Source: CAWCTB01 sp963798275 (lineage in GTDB: Bacteria > Acidobacteriota > Terriglobia > Terriglobales > Acidobacteriaceae). From it: a stretch of DNA of 35,112 bases. Shown here piece after piece: positions 24,101 to 31,823 of this stretch (positions are counted from its first letter, which is position 1; each line of letters starts with the position of its first letter). The stretch is from contig CAWCTB010000044.1 in assembly GCA_963798275.1 (NCBI GenBank), positions 1-35,112 on the forward strand, read 5' to 3'. Below the pieces are notes generated by a model. It was given only the letters and a program-made list of their open reading frames with translations. It had not been told where the DNA came from and made no database searches. The position numbers and the translations under genes are program-made.

Positions 24101-24419
24101 GCTTCAGCTTCGCGCCTTGCACACTGTAGCCATGCACCTGGGCAGGGACCTCGAAGGTAGTCCGCAGCCAGCGTGACGGCGGCCTCCATTCCTGATTGAG
24201 AGCCACCTCCGGCCACGAGGAAGTATCCAACGCAGGCTCTTCCCCGTGCGTGAGATCGGCCGCATGCGATCGCCAGTCTGCGAGAGGAATGGCCGTAAGC
24301 GATTGCAGGCGATCGAGCGCCGGCTGGTAGGGATCGCGCTGGGCCGAGGTTTGGGAGAATGCGGAACAGCTCGCGATTAATACGGCGACCAGAACGGCCC
24401 GACGGCAAGTAATATGCAT
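21132..24419 (-). CDS. Secreted alpha-mannosidase, glycoside hydrolase family 38
   Basis: This 1095-residue retaining alpha-mannosidase has a Sec signal peptide (about residues 1-26), so it acts in the periplasm or outside. An N-terminal beta-sandwich (about 75-180) precedes the GH38 catalytic barrel. The zinc-binding HID motif is at 267-269 (NSHIDMAWLWPE), the catalytic nucleophile is D379 in GWNPDSFGYNWQLP, and further conserved features are GMWVEPDLNMPDGESLVRQ and FNQFHDILPGSG. C-terminal beta domains follow (VDVHMQADWHEKHI). The likely substrates are alpha-mannosides such as fungal mannan or N-glycan fragments. It lies 78 bp downstream of a sugar-porter permease gene and 183 bp upstream of a symporter, an apparent uptake and degradation group. 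Confidence 0.92.
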   Translation of the reverse strand: MHITCRRAVLVAVLIASCSAFSQTSAQRDPYQPALDRLQSLTAIPLADWRSHAADLTHGEEPALDTSSWPEVALNQEWRPPSRWLRTTFEVPAQVHGYSVQGAKLKLDLQIDTSADLAITIFSNGNMISRHDQDNQVPITLSENAQPGQKFVIAVRMLDTGGVSCCGDPNSKLARAQVLIQPPPSRPNPSMSRLEILSTELLVAAYPDGKAERQQQLDAAVNAIDLSALDHGDQTGFDNSLRAAQTKLEALRPYMQQFQVNLVGNSHIDMAWLWPETETVEVVRNTFGTALELMREYPDFKFTASTAQAYTWIEEKYPAMFQEIQQRVKEGRWEVIGGMWVEPDLNMPDGESLVRQIFYGKRYFQQKFGVDINIGWNPDSFGYNWQLPQIYKRSGIDYFVTQKLLWAHEFTTFPYRLFYWESPDGSKLLTYFPSDYGNQIDPVKMARDSAVYGPTMWKYNGGTNSAPPDGLKMGYLYGVGDHGGGPTRTDLDTALLWQKSNVVFPKLEFSTAASFFADLKKNESELKLPTWDGELYFQYHRGVQTTQSETKRGNRKNEVLILNAEKLASIDSLFGAAYPQANFDSSWQKILFNQFHDILPGSGIGINYVDAARKYAQTSRFSNDTIYAALTDIASCAKSDGVSVLVFNPLSWTRTDEVEFEAQFRQPVTAISAVGPDAKRMRSEVLSNDPQTGQVRMRVLAENIPATGYKLIRLMPTDAAQVEKSSLIATADSLENEFLRLKVDPGTGCITSLYDKGSQTEALAPAVPGVGAPPALPDGRPCGNLLQAFVDKPKAWDAWNVDADFIQHHTDLLQAEEVNLIENTPLRAVIRVRHHWQSSEFVQDITMYPGVPRVDVHMQADWHEKHILLKVAFPLSAHSDKATFEIPYGTIERPTTRNTPAEQAQFEVPALRWGDISDTTHGFSLLNDSKYGYDAKDNVLRLSLLRAPEWPDPNADQGHHEFTYSLYPHAGTWREAMTVRQGYGLNYPLTTHTTTQHPGTLPAEKSFFGTQEDNVVITAVTQAANGDGLIVRYYEWAGKKGDIHLTLPSDATAATETNLMEQPEHALSLVPGGMAVIVPTNPYEIKTLKVQFGKP

Positions 24420-24497
24420 GACAAATGACCTATAGCTTTGGGGTGTCAGATCTCGGCTACACTGAGTCGCCCCTCCGGAACCGGGTTCTTCGCGGCA

Positions 24498-25838
24498 TCA
24501 GTACTCTATTCCCAGCCGGTGCTGCATCTCTTCCAGCGTGACGCCCTTCGTCTCCGGGAACGTAAACAGCACGACGACGAACATCAGCGCCATCATGGCG
24601 GCGAAGAACACGAATGGATATCCGCCGGAGCGGGCAGCCAGCACCGGGAAGATGAAAGAGATAATGGCGTTCATGATCCAATGCGTCGAGCTGCCCAGGC
24701 TCTGGCCCTTGGAGCGCACGCGGTTGGGAAAGACCTCGCTGATGTAAACCCAGATGACCGCTCCCTCTGAAATGGCGAAGAACGCAATGTAGGCCACCAG
24801 CAGCCACACCAGCAGGCCCTGGTGCTGATGCGTAAAGAACACGGCGGCAACGCCCGCGAGGCAGAAGGTCATGCCGGCGCCGCCGATGAGCAGCAGCGTC
24901 TTGCGTCCCACCTTGTCGATGACGGTCATGGCGAATAGGGTCGCCACCAGGTTCATAGCGCCCACGGCTACGGCCTGCAGGTCGCCAGAGACTTTACTGA
25001 ATCCCGCCATGCCGAAAATGTCGTTCAGGTAATAGAGAATGGCATTGATGCCGGCAAGCTGGTTGAAAGCGGCGACTGTCACAGCGAGATAAATCGGCCG
25101 CAGGTATTTGCGCTGGAAGAGCGGCTCGTAGTGGGCGACGCCATCCACGTGCACTGAGGCGATGATGTCGTCGAGCTCGCTCTTACCGTCGGGCGAGCCC
25201 AGCAAATCGAGAACATCGCGCGCCTCAGCGATGCGGTTCTTGGTGACCAGCCAGCGTGCGCTGCGCGGGATGCCAAACAGCATGATGAAAAACAGGATGG
25301 CTGGAATTGCAGCGACACCCAGTTGCCAGCGCCACTCGTTAAGTCCCAGCCCGGCGAGTCCGAGTAGGTAGTTCGACAGGTATGCCACCAGGATGCCCAC
25401 CACAACATTGATCTGAAAGGCACCGACCAGAAGACCGCGCCATCGGGCGGGCGCGATTTCCGCGATGTAGACCGGGCCGAGCACCGACGAACCGCCAATG
25501 CCCAGACCTCCGATGAAGCGGAAGATCAGCAGTACGGGCCAGTTCCAGGCGAAGGCGCATCCCAGCGCAGAGATGATGTAACACGCAGCCAGGATGCGCA
25601 GGGCTTCGCGCCCGCCAATCCAGTCGCCGAGGACCCCGGCAGACATGGCGCCGATCACCGTGCCCACCAATGCGATCGAGACGGTCACCCCGAGCTGCGT
25701 TGGCGAAAGGGAAAAGATCTGCGTGAGTTGATGCGTAGTGCCGGCGATGACCGCCGTGTCGAACCCGAACAGCAGTCCGCCTAGCGCCCCAACGATGGTG
25801 CCTTTGATGACGTACGAATTAATTTTGCCCTTCGACAT
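24498..25838 (-). CDS. MFS sugar porter
   Basis: This 446-residue permease has 12 membrane segments and belongs to the sugar-porter branch of the major facilitator superfamily. Motifs are GGLLFGFDTAVIAGT in helix 1, GDWIGGREALR in the helix 2-3 loop, RFIGGLGIGGSSVLGPVYIAEIAPARWRG, FNQLAGINAILYYLND in helix 7, and the late PETKGVTLEEMQ signature after helix 12. It probably imports a monosaccharide such as mannose released by the neighbouring alpha-mannosidase. GGGGAGG stands 5 nt before the ATG. It is the first gene of the minus-strand mannoside group. Confidence 0.92.
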   Translation of the reverse strand: MSKGKINSYVIKGTIVGALGGLLFGFDTAVIAGTTHQLTQIFSLSPTQLGVTVSIALVGTVIGAMSAGVLGDWIGGREALRILAACYIISALGCAFAWNWPVLLIFRFIGGLGIGGSSVLGPVYIAEIAPARWRGLLVGAFQINVVVGILVAYLSNYLLGLAGLGLNEWRWQLGVAAIPAILFFIMLFGIPRSARWLVTKNRIAEARDVLDLLGSPDGKSELDDIIASVHVDGVAHYEPLFQRKYLRPIYLAVTVAAFNQLAGINAILYYLNDIFGMAGFSKVSGDLQAVAVGAMNLVATLFAMTVIDKVGRKTLLLIGGAGMTFCLAGVAAVFFTHQHQGLLVWLLVAYIAFFAISEGAVIWVYISEVFPNRVRSKGQSLGSSTHWIMNAIISFIFPVLAARSGGYPFVFFAAMMALMFVVVLFTFPETKGVTLEEMQHRLGIEY

Positions 25839-25999
25839 CGGCGCCTCCCCAACTTACAGCGAACCGCACCACTCCACCGGAGCAGCAAGCGCGATTCTGA
25901 CCGCCTGCCACGACCGAATTGCTGAATCTACCGGAGATCGAGGCGAATTCCAAGTGCGCGCGGGGAATTCGCAGGCTTGCGCTCAGAAAAAGGTCGCGC

Positions 26000-26362
26000 T
26001 TACTCGCTCCAGACGGCCAGCTCGTTGCCGTTCGGATCGGCGAAATGAAAGCGGCGGCCACCGGGAAACTCGAAGGTCTCGCGCACGACCTTGCCGCCCG
26101 CGGCTTTCACTTTGCCGAGCGTCTCCTCAAGATTGGCGGCGTAGAGAACGACCAGCGCGCCAACCGCGCCACTACCGCTCGCAACCTTCGCCTCTGTCGT
26201 GAAGCCTCCGCCTAGCCTGCCGTCATGAAAGCTGATATAGCCCGGGCCCCAATCTTTAAAGTTCCAGCCAAACACCTGGTGATAGAAGCGCTTAGTGGCT
26301 TCGATATCGGTGGCGGGAAATTCAATGTAATCCATGCGGTAGTTGTTCTGTGCTGGGCTCAT
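26000..26362 (-). CDS. VOC/glyoxalase-family protein
   Basis: This 120-residue vicinal oxygen chelate protein has two beta-alpha-beta-beta-beta repeats: MDYIEFPATDIEATKRFYHQVFGWNF at the N-terminus and LEETLGKVKAAGGKVVRETFEFP with FHFADPNGNELAVWSE at the end. The final DPxGNxxxxW motif is typical. ATG 26362 is preferred because GAGGTGA precedes it by 2-3 nt; the open frame extending upstream to 26800 is an antisense shadow of the aminotransferase gene. The substrate is not predictable; many such single-domain proteins are resistance or isomerase-like enzymes. It is divergent from the aminotransferase. Confidence 0.85.
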   Translation of the reverse strand: MSPAQNNYRMDYIEFPATDIEATKRFYHQVFGWNFKDWGPGYISFHDGRLGGGFTTEAKVASGSGAVGALVVLYAANLEETLGKVKAAGGKVVRETFEFPGGRRFHFADPNGNELAVWSE

Positions 26363-26438
26363 CGTCACCTCGGTGGAGTGCGTGAAAGTGTCGCAGAGCA
26401 ATGTAGCACGGCCGCCCACGGAGACCTGGAAGATTGGG

Positions 26439-26467
26439 TTGAAGCTTCGCCCTTGGTCGCGCATAAT
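26439..26467 (+). promoter_or_regulatory. Candidate sigma-70 promoter of the aminotransferase
   Basis: TTGAAG (26439-26444) and CATAAT (26462-26467) are separated by exactly 17 bp. Transcription would start about 7 bp later, at the GTG codon of 26474, which suggests a leaderless mRNA. No Shine-Dalgarno is visible before that GTG or before the ATG at 26504. Confidence 0.45.
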
Positions 26468-26473
26468 CCGCGG

Positions 26474-27877
26474 GTGGACACCAACGCGAAGTCTCCGCCG
26501 ACGATGACGCCTGCCAAGGCGCCAGCCCACTCCCCCATCCTGCATCGTGTTCTCAACAAGCAGTACCCAGTCGCGGCTCGCGGCGAGGGCGTGTGGCTCT
26601 TCGACCAGGCCGGCAAGCGCTACCTGGATTTCACTTCCAGTGCCGTCGTCAACTTCATCGGGCATGGCGACCGCGAGATCGCGCGAGCCATGGCCGAGCA
26701 GGCGGCGCAGCTCGAGTTCGTCCATTCCAGCAACTTCACCACGGAAGTGGCTGAGCGATTCGCACAAGAGATTCTGGACTTCGCGGGCCCCGCTTACCAC
26801 GACGGATCGGTCTTCTTCACCAGCGGAGGCTCAGAGGCGGTCGAAAGTGCGCTGAAGCTGGCGCGTCAGTACCAGGTTGAAGCCGGACACAGCCAGCGTT
26901 TCCAGATCGTGAGCCGGCGCCAGAGCTATCACGGCGCGACGCTGGGCGCGATGGCGGTCAGCGGAAACGAATCGCGGCGAGGCATCTACCTGCCCATGTT
27001 GCGTGAATTTCCCAAGGCCAACATTCCCAACGGTTACCGCTGCGCCTACAACTGCGGGAACGGATGCCTCGACTGCGGGGAGAAGTATGCTGCGGAGGTC
27101 GAAGAAGCCATCTCCGAAACCCAGGGAACGGCGGCAGGGTTCATCATGGAGTCGCTCAGCGGAGCGACGCTGGGTGCGGTTGCCCCACCGGCGTCCTACG
27201 CTCCTCGTGTAGTGGAGATTTGCCGAAAGCACAACGTCCTGCTGATTGCCGACGAGGTGATGACCGGCTTCGGCCGCACCGGGCGCAACTTCGCCATGCA
27301 GCACTGGGATGTCACGCCGGACATCATCGCGCTTGGTAAGGGCATCTCCAGCGGCTACGCGCCGCTGGGAGCCATCATCGCCCAGCGGCACGTCGGGGAG
27401 GCAATCGCCAACGGGACAGGGTCCCTCCTGCACGGCTTCACCTACAATGCGCACCCGGTGTCGGTGGCAGCCGGCCGGGCCGTTCTGCAGAGGATCGTTG
27501 CAAGCGGACTGGTTGAACCCGCCAATTCAAGCCTGGAAGGCGGCGTCGCGTCCGCGCTTCGTTCCGAGCTGGAACGGCTCTGGTCTCTGGAGACCGTGGG
27601 CGACATTCGCGGACTCGGCTTATTGTGGGCCGTTGAGTTCGTCGCAGACAAGCCGTCAAAGCGCCCCTTTCCGGCGGAACGAAAGTTTGCCGCCCAGGTG
27701 AGCGAATGTGCCCTGCGGCGCGGACTCCTGCTCTACCCCATGCAGGGTTGCGCGGACGGAAAGTTGGGAGATCACGTGATGATCGCGCCCCCGGCGGTGA
27801 TCACGAAAGAAGAGATTCAATGGGCAGTTAACTGCCTGGCGGAAGCCATCGACGAAGCCCGCAAAGAAACGATGTGA
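26474..27877 (+). CDS. Class III pyridoxal-phosphate aminotransferase
   Basis: A fold-type I, class III aminotransferase of 467 residues from GTG 26474, or 457 from ATG 26504. Motifs in order are WLFDQAGKRYLDFTSSAVVN, FTSGGSEAVESALKLARQY, the SYHGATLGAMAVSG block, LIADEVMTGFGRTG with the cofactor-binding Asp, and the lysine motif ALGKGISSGYAPLGA. An unusual insert with four closely spaced cysteines (CAYNCGNGCLDC) lies near residues 184-195. It resembles omega-amino-acid or diamine aminotransferases, but the substrate cannot be given. The GTG start is favoured by the well-placed promoter. The open frame upstream of it is antisense to the VOC gene and is rejected. Confidence 0.88.
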   Translation: MDTNAKSPPTMTPAKAPAHSPILHRVLNKQYPVAARGEGVWLFDQAGKRYLDFTSSAVVNFIGHGDREIARAMAEQAAQLEFVHSSNFTTEVAERFAQEILDFAGPAYHDGSVFFTSGGSEAVESALKLARQYQVEAGHSQRFQIVSRRQSYHGATLGAMAVSGNESRRGIYLPMLREFPKANIPNGYRCAYNCGNGCLDCGEKYAAEVEEAISETQGTAAGFIMESLSGATLGAVAPPASYAPRVVEICRKHNVLLIADEVMTGFGRTGRNFAMQHWDVTPDIIALGKGISSGYAPLGAIIAQRHVGEAIANGTGSLLHGFTYNAHPVSVAAGRAVLQRIVASGLVEPANSSLEGGVASALRSELERLWSLETVGDIRGLGLLWAVEFVADKPSKRPFPAERKFAAQVSECALRRGLLLYPMQGCADGKLGDHVMIAPPAVITKEEIQWAVNCLAEAIDEARKETM

Positions 27878-27912
27878 TGTTCCCACGCCAAACGTTCGCC
27901 TGAAGAACCAAC

Positions 27913-27940
27913 AGGCGCGGAAGCTTCCGCGCCTCTCTTT
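27913..27940. terminator. Bidirectional terminator between convergent genes
   Basis: A perfect 22-bp palindrome (27913-27934, arms AGGCGCGGAAG and CTTCCGCGCCT) is followed on the plus strand by CTCTTT. It lies between the end of the aminotransferase (27877) and the end of the convergent CsgG-like gene (27970), where a shared terminator is expected. The T-tract is short. Confidence 0.6.
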
Positions 27941-27969
27941 ACCCTACGACGCAGTTCACTACCCCACCT

Positions 27970-29004
27970 CTATTGGGTTATGGTCTTAACCGCGTCACCA
28001 ACCTTGAAGCCCGAACCCGATACGGGCGCACCGACGGCGGAGATGTCATCCACGTCGGTCAGCTTAATCACGCCTACCGTGGTGCTCAGCTTACGAATCA
28101 CCTGACCGGTTGCGGGATCTTTGATCTCCTTCGTCACCCGCTCCACATTGAGCTGGTCGCCGACCTTCAGGCCCGCCTTGCCGCCGACGTTCAGGACGAT
28201 CTGACCCCCATCGACTGCAGCTACGAGACCTTCCACCGCGACGGTGCGGGCCTCGAGCTTCGGATTGTCAGCGATCAGTTCGGTACTCAGCTGCTGAGAC
28301 GCAACGTTCACGGCTTCGCCGATGATGGTCTGCTGGAAGTCGCTGCTGCCGAAGTCAGCATGGCCTGCGCCGAATCCGTGCCAGTTGCTTCCGCCGCCGG
28401 TCATCGACGTGCTTTCGCGCGACGACTCGCCCTTGCCTTCCGCGACCGCCATGATTTCAGCGGTATCGATGTTGATGATGCGCGCATCGACAGCAACGAT
28501 CGCCTTGCTCTTCTTGTGGCCGAAGCCGCCGAGACCATCTCCCCCCCAGCCGCCGCCGGCACCGCCCAGGTTGGTGTTCTTGGTGTCATTGCCGAACTGG
28601 GTGACGCTGCCCACGATGATCGCGTCCACTCCTAGAATCTTGCCCAGCTTGGCCGCCGAATTGGGATTGGCGCGGTCGCTGTTGGAGAAGTTCTGCTCGG
28701 CCAGAATCTTGTCCATGGCTTTGCGGTCGATCACCGAATAGGTGCCGTCCTGCACCAGGTACTTGACGGTCAGATCGGAAATGCCTCTGCCTACGTCGAC
28801 GTTGCTGCCAAACATGCCGAGGAGTAGCTCTGCACCGTCGCGTAGTCGAAATCGAAGACCGCGACGCGCTTCTTGCGTCCCTGTGGACGGTGCGGCAGCG
28901 GGCGGTACTGTGGCCGAGGAGCGGCCGGCACCGGCGCAGTCTGCGCCTCGGCTCCAGCCAGAAACAATGTTCGACCAGCGAAAGGGCAAAGCGATCCTGT
29001 TCAC
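27970..29004 (-). CDS. CsgG-like (curli-assembly family) exported protein, frameshifted near its start
   Basis: The main frame shows a CsgG/FlgO-type domain: VKYLVQDGTYSVIDRKAMDK, ILAEQNFSNSD, LGKILGVDAIIVGSVTQFG, a Gly-rich insert (GGAGGGWGGDGLGGFG), VDARIINIDTAEIMAVAEGKGES, and a C-terminal OB-like domain (GGKAGLKVGDQLNVERV, KVGDAVKTI). The N-terminus is split. GTG 29004, with GGGAG just upstream, starts VNRIALPF; the signal region (TLFLAGAEAQTAPVPAAP) and RKKRVAVFDFDYATVQSYSS lie in another frame, with shifts near 28965 and 28815. Repaired, it would be about 340 residues. CsgG itself is an outer-membrane secretion channel, but many acidobacterial relatives lack curli genes, so the role is unknown. 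No curli subunit is seen nearby. Confidence 0.75.
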   Translation of the reverse strand: MNRIALPFRWSNIVSGWSRGADCAGAGRSSATVPPAAAPSTGTQEARRGLRFRLRDGAELLLGMFGSNVDVGRGISDLTVKYLVQDGTYSVIDRKAMDKILAEQNFSNSDRANPNSAAKLGKILGVDAIIVGSVTQFGNDTKNTNLGGAGGGWGGDGLGGFGHKKSKAIVAVDARIINIDTAEIMAVAEGKGESSRESTSMTGGGSNWHGFGAGHADFGSSDFQQTIIGEAVNVASQQLSTELIADNPKLEARTVAVEGLVAAVDGGQIVLNVGGKAGLKVGDQLNVERVTKEIKDPATGQVIRKLSTTVGVIKLTDVDDISAVGAPVSGSGFKVGDAVKTITQ

Positions 29005-29154
29005 ATGAGTCTCCCTGCAAAGATAAGGTTCCGGCCGCATTCAGGCCGAGTCCAACTCCGAAGTTGAGGGTCTGGGACTACGGAATTTTACACCGAACCG
29101 AGTAGTTGGAAGCCCGCAAAAAAGCCCGGAAGTCGCAATTCCCCAATTAACAAA

Positions 29155-29176
29155 GCAAAAAGCGCGGATTCCGCGC
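29155..29176 (-). terminator. Rho-independent terminator of the peptidoglycan-binding-like gene
   Basis: On the minus strand the perfect stem GCGCGGA/TCCGCGC (29162-29176) is followed at once by TTTTTGCTTT. This is a good intrinsic terminator just after the likely TAA at 29198-29200. Confidence 0.75.
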
Positions 29177-29197
29177 CTTGTCGAAAAATTGCTTACG

Positions 29198-29703
29198 TTA
29201 GAAACTCCGCTACGGTGCTGTGCCGAGCCTCCGGGCAGAGTCTCGTGCTCCGTGCCCAGCTCGTGCGGCGACGGAATCGACGCGGTATCGGGATTCAGCA
29301 GGTCTTTGTGGTCCGGGCCCAAGCCCAGCTTGATGAGGGCGCGCGAATCGGGCGTCACTTTGGTCTGCCAGCCGTTGGCCTCCTGGTAGCGCATCATGGC
29401 GTCCTGCTTTCCTGGTCCCACACACCGGTAGGCTCGCCGTCAGATAGTGCTCGCGGATCAGCGCCGATTGGATTTCGCGGGTGCGCTCTTCACCGATGGT
29501 GCGCTGTCCGTGAGCGGTTTTCTTGGATCTAGCGCTCTTGCTGGAGTGGCCGATGTCTTATGAGAACTGGTGATGAATGCTTAGAAGCGCTTGGAACTGC
29601 TCTTGGAAGTGCTCTTGGCGGTCTTGGCGAAGCCCATGCCAGCGAGGAGAAACACGGAGAGGATTACAGCAGCAAATTGAATGATTCGAATGTCCATTCG
29701 CAT
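29198..29703 (-). CDS. Secreted peptidoglycan-binding-like protein, frameshifted
   Basis: Several minus-strand fragments join into one plausible gene. It starts at 29703 (MRMDIRIIQFAAVILSVFLL, a clear signal peptide ending near GFAKTA), followed by a Ser/Lys-rich linker (KSTSKSSSKRF, then SKSARSKKTAHG). Next come GQRTIGEERTREIQSALIRE with HYLTAS, then PTGVWDQ, and QDAMMRYQEANGWQ with DSRALIKLGLGPD. The last blocks look like a peptidoglycan-binding-1-type domain. The blocks lie in different frames with shifts near 29580, 29440 and 29415, and again near the end, where TAA 29198-29200 just before a terminator is the likely stop. The continuation of the open frame down to 29041 runs through the terminator and is probably not real. 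Confidence 0.5.
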
Positions 29704-29889
29704 ACCACCATAAAGACAATATGAATTCCTGAATATTGCGTCATTGTAAACAAGCCGAAGGCGAATGGGAAACCCAAACTGCCACCAGCTTCCCAAAATC
29801 AGCGGCGACACGGCCATCATAGCCGACGATCCGCTGAGCCGCCGCTTAGTTTCTGCGCTGTTAACGAACTAAGTCCTTTGAGTAGCTGG

Positions 29890-31525
29890 TTACGGCAGCG
29901 TGCCCCCCATAAAGACGGTACCGCCCTCCGGTCCCTGCCCGCGCGGACGCACCAGGAAGACCACATCCTGACCGCTCTTCAGCTGCGACTGAACGCGGCG
30001 GAAGTCGTCTTCGTTGTTCACCGGCTGTTTGTTGATCTCCAGGATGACGTCGCCGCGGCTCAGGCCGACGGTGTCGCCAAAGCCGTCGGGCTTCACATCC
30101 TGCACCATGACGCCCTTGTTGTTCGGCAACTGCATCCGTCCGCCATGTCGGGAGTAATGTTGCGAACCGTCATGCCGAACTTGCTCTCCTGCGGCTGGGC
30201 CTGCTCCTCACCGCCCTTCTTCGTCGCCCAGGCGGCTGGCAAAGAGCTTGGAGCGATCGGCAATGGTCACGTTCGGTGCTCTCGACTTGCCGTTGCGCAC
30301 GTAGCCGACCTTGGCCGTAGGTGCCCGGCTTCAGCGCCGAAATCTCGGAGACCAGCTCGTCGCCGCTCTTTACTTCCTTGCCGTTCACCGTCGTGATGGT
30401 GTCGCCAACCTTCAGCCCGGCCTTCTCCGCCGGCCCGTTCGGCGTAATGTCGGCAATGGTGACACCGCTGCTGACGCCATAGACGCGGGCGACCGCCGGA
30501 TTCGGAATGGCGTTGAACTGCACGCCGATGGAGCCGCGCGATACCTTGTGCTCCGGCCCGATGAGCTGGTTGTAAACCGAAACCACGGTATTGGACGGCA
30601 TGGCGAAGCCGACGCCCTGGTATCCGCCGCCGCTGGTGTAGATCGCGGTGTTGATGCCGATGACCTCGCCATTCATGTTGACCAGCGGGCCTCCGGAATT
30701 GCCCGGGTTGATCGCCGCATCGGTCTGGATGAACGACTGGAATTGCCGCTGCGGAACGATGTTGCGGCCGCGCGCCGAAACGATGCCGGCGGTCACCGTC
30801 TCTTCCAGGCCAAAGGGACTGCCGATGGCCAGCACCCAGTCGCCCACCTGCATGCTGTCGGAATTACCCATCTTGGCGACGGGCAGGGTCTTGCCTTTGG
30901 GATCGATCTTGATCACCGCCAGGTCGGTTTCCTTGTCGGTGCCGATGACGGTCGCGTCGTAGGTGACGGTCTCAGGATCGTTCATCAGCTTCACGCGAAT
31001 GCGGTCGGCCTTCTCGACCACGTGCGCGTTGGTGACGATGTAGCCCTTGCCGTCGACGATCACGCCCGAGCCCAGCGAACGCTCGCGCAGGTCCTGTCCG
31101 CCATCCGGGCCGCCGGGCATCTGTCCACCCTGCCGCCCTGTCCGCCGAAGAAGCGGTCAAAGAAGTCCTGGAACGGATTGTCCTGGTCGCCGCCGCCGCC
31201 GCCGTTGTCATCGTCATTCGGATTGCCCGGAGTGGCGCGGCCGCCGCGGCGATGCGGGTTCTTGATGGTCGACTCGGTGCGGATGTTGACCACCGCCGGC
31301 TCAAGCTGGCGCGAGATCTGCGAGAACTGCGACGACAGTTGCTGCGGCGAGGGGACGGTCAGCGGCGCGACGTCGCTGGTCGAAGTCCTTCTCTTTGCCC
31401 TTGACGCCTGCCGATACCACCGTGCCAATCAGAATGCCCAGCGAAAGCGTCGCCAGGATTACCAGGGTCGAGGCAAAGCGATTGGCCTTCATCCGCTGCC
31501 GCCAACCCGTTTCTTGCGAATCCAT
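29890..31525 (-). CDS. Periplasmic serine protease of the HtrA/DegQ family, frameshifted
   Basis: This Do-like protease degrades or refolds damaged periplasmic proteins. From ATG 31525 (GGAGGA upstream) it has a signal/anchor helix (STLVILATLSLGILIGTVVS), then SQFSQISRQLEPAVVNI and a Gly/Asp-rich loop (NPNDDDNGGGGGDQDNPFQD). The trypsin-like domain has the full triad: His in VTNAHVVEKAD, Asp in TDLAVIKIDP, Ser in NPGNSGGPLVN. Two PDZ domains follow, SSGVTIADITPNGPAEKAGL and NNKGVMVQDVKPDGFGDTVG, and the frame ends GGTVFMGGTLP. The blocks occupy different frames with shifts near 31375, 31130, 30315 and 30150. All catalytic parts are present, so the shifts are more likely sequence errors than decay. 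Repaired length is about 540 residues, normal for the family. Confidence 0.85.
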
Positions 31526-31823
31526 TGAGTGTCCTCCGGCTAATAAGCCCAAACAAAAATTATACCGTTGCGCCCGCAGGAATTGCTGTTGAGGGGGAGT
31601 GACTAGAGGTTCAAGGCGTTAGACGGGAACCACGCGTAAATGGTCACCAATCGGTACCCTTCCCGAACCCGATGGCTGCGTTCCGGTCTCGGTGCCTCTA
31701 CCCGACAAAACACCTGCTCCGGCAACAAGTTTTCACAGCGATGGGGCAAGCCCGGCATGACTTTCGGCTCCCTCAAATCAGGATCGAGAGGCGGCTTATG
31801 AGGTTAGATGCGCAGTCATAACG
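31526..31823. other. Intergenic region without recognisable features
   Basis: About 300 bp between the HtrA gene start and the end of the amidohydrolase gene on the same strand. I see no credible ORF, RNA gene or strong terminator. It must contain the HtrA promoter, but no convincing -35/-10 pair was picked out. Confidence 0.4.

Noticed and set aside
26225..26473. N-terminal extension of the aminotransferase
   Set aside because: It overlaps the divergent VOC gene and the promoter; class III enzymes do not have this extension.
26363..26800. N-terminal extension of the VOC protein
   Set aside because: Antisense to the aminotransferase; a good RBS precedes ATG 26362.
29041..29197. C-terminal continuation of the peptidoglycan-binding-like frame
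   Set aside because: It runs through a clear intrinsic terminator (29155-29176); a frame break just before 29198 is more likely.
30311..31528. 405-codon plus-strand frame
   Set aside because: Antisense to HtrA. The open frame remains unbroken while HtrA shifts frames, but the HtrA catalytic motifs decide the coding strand.
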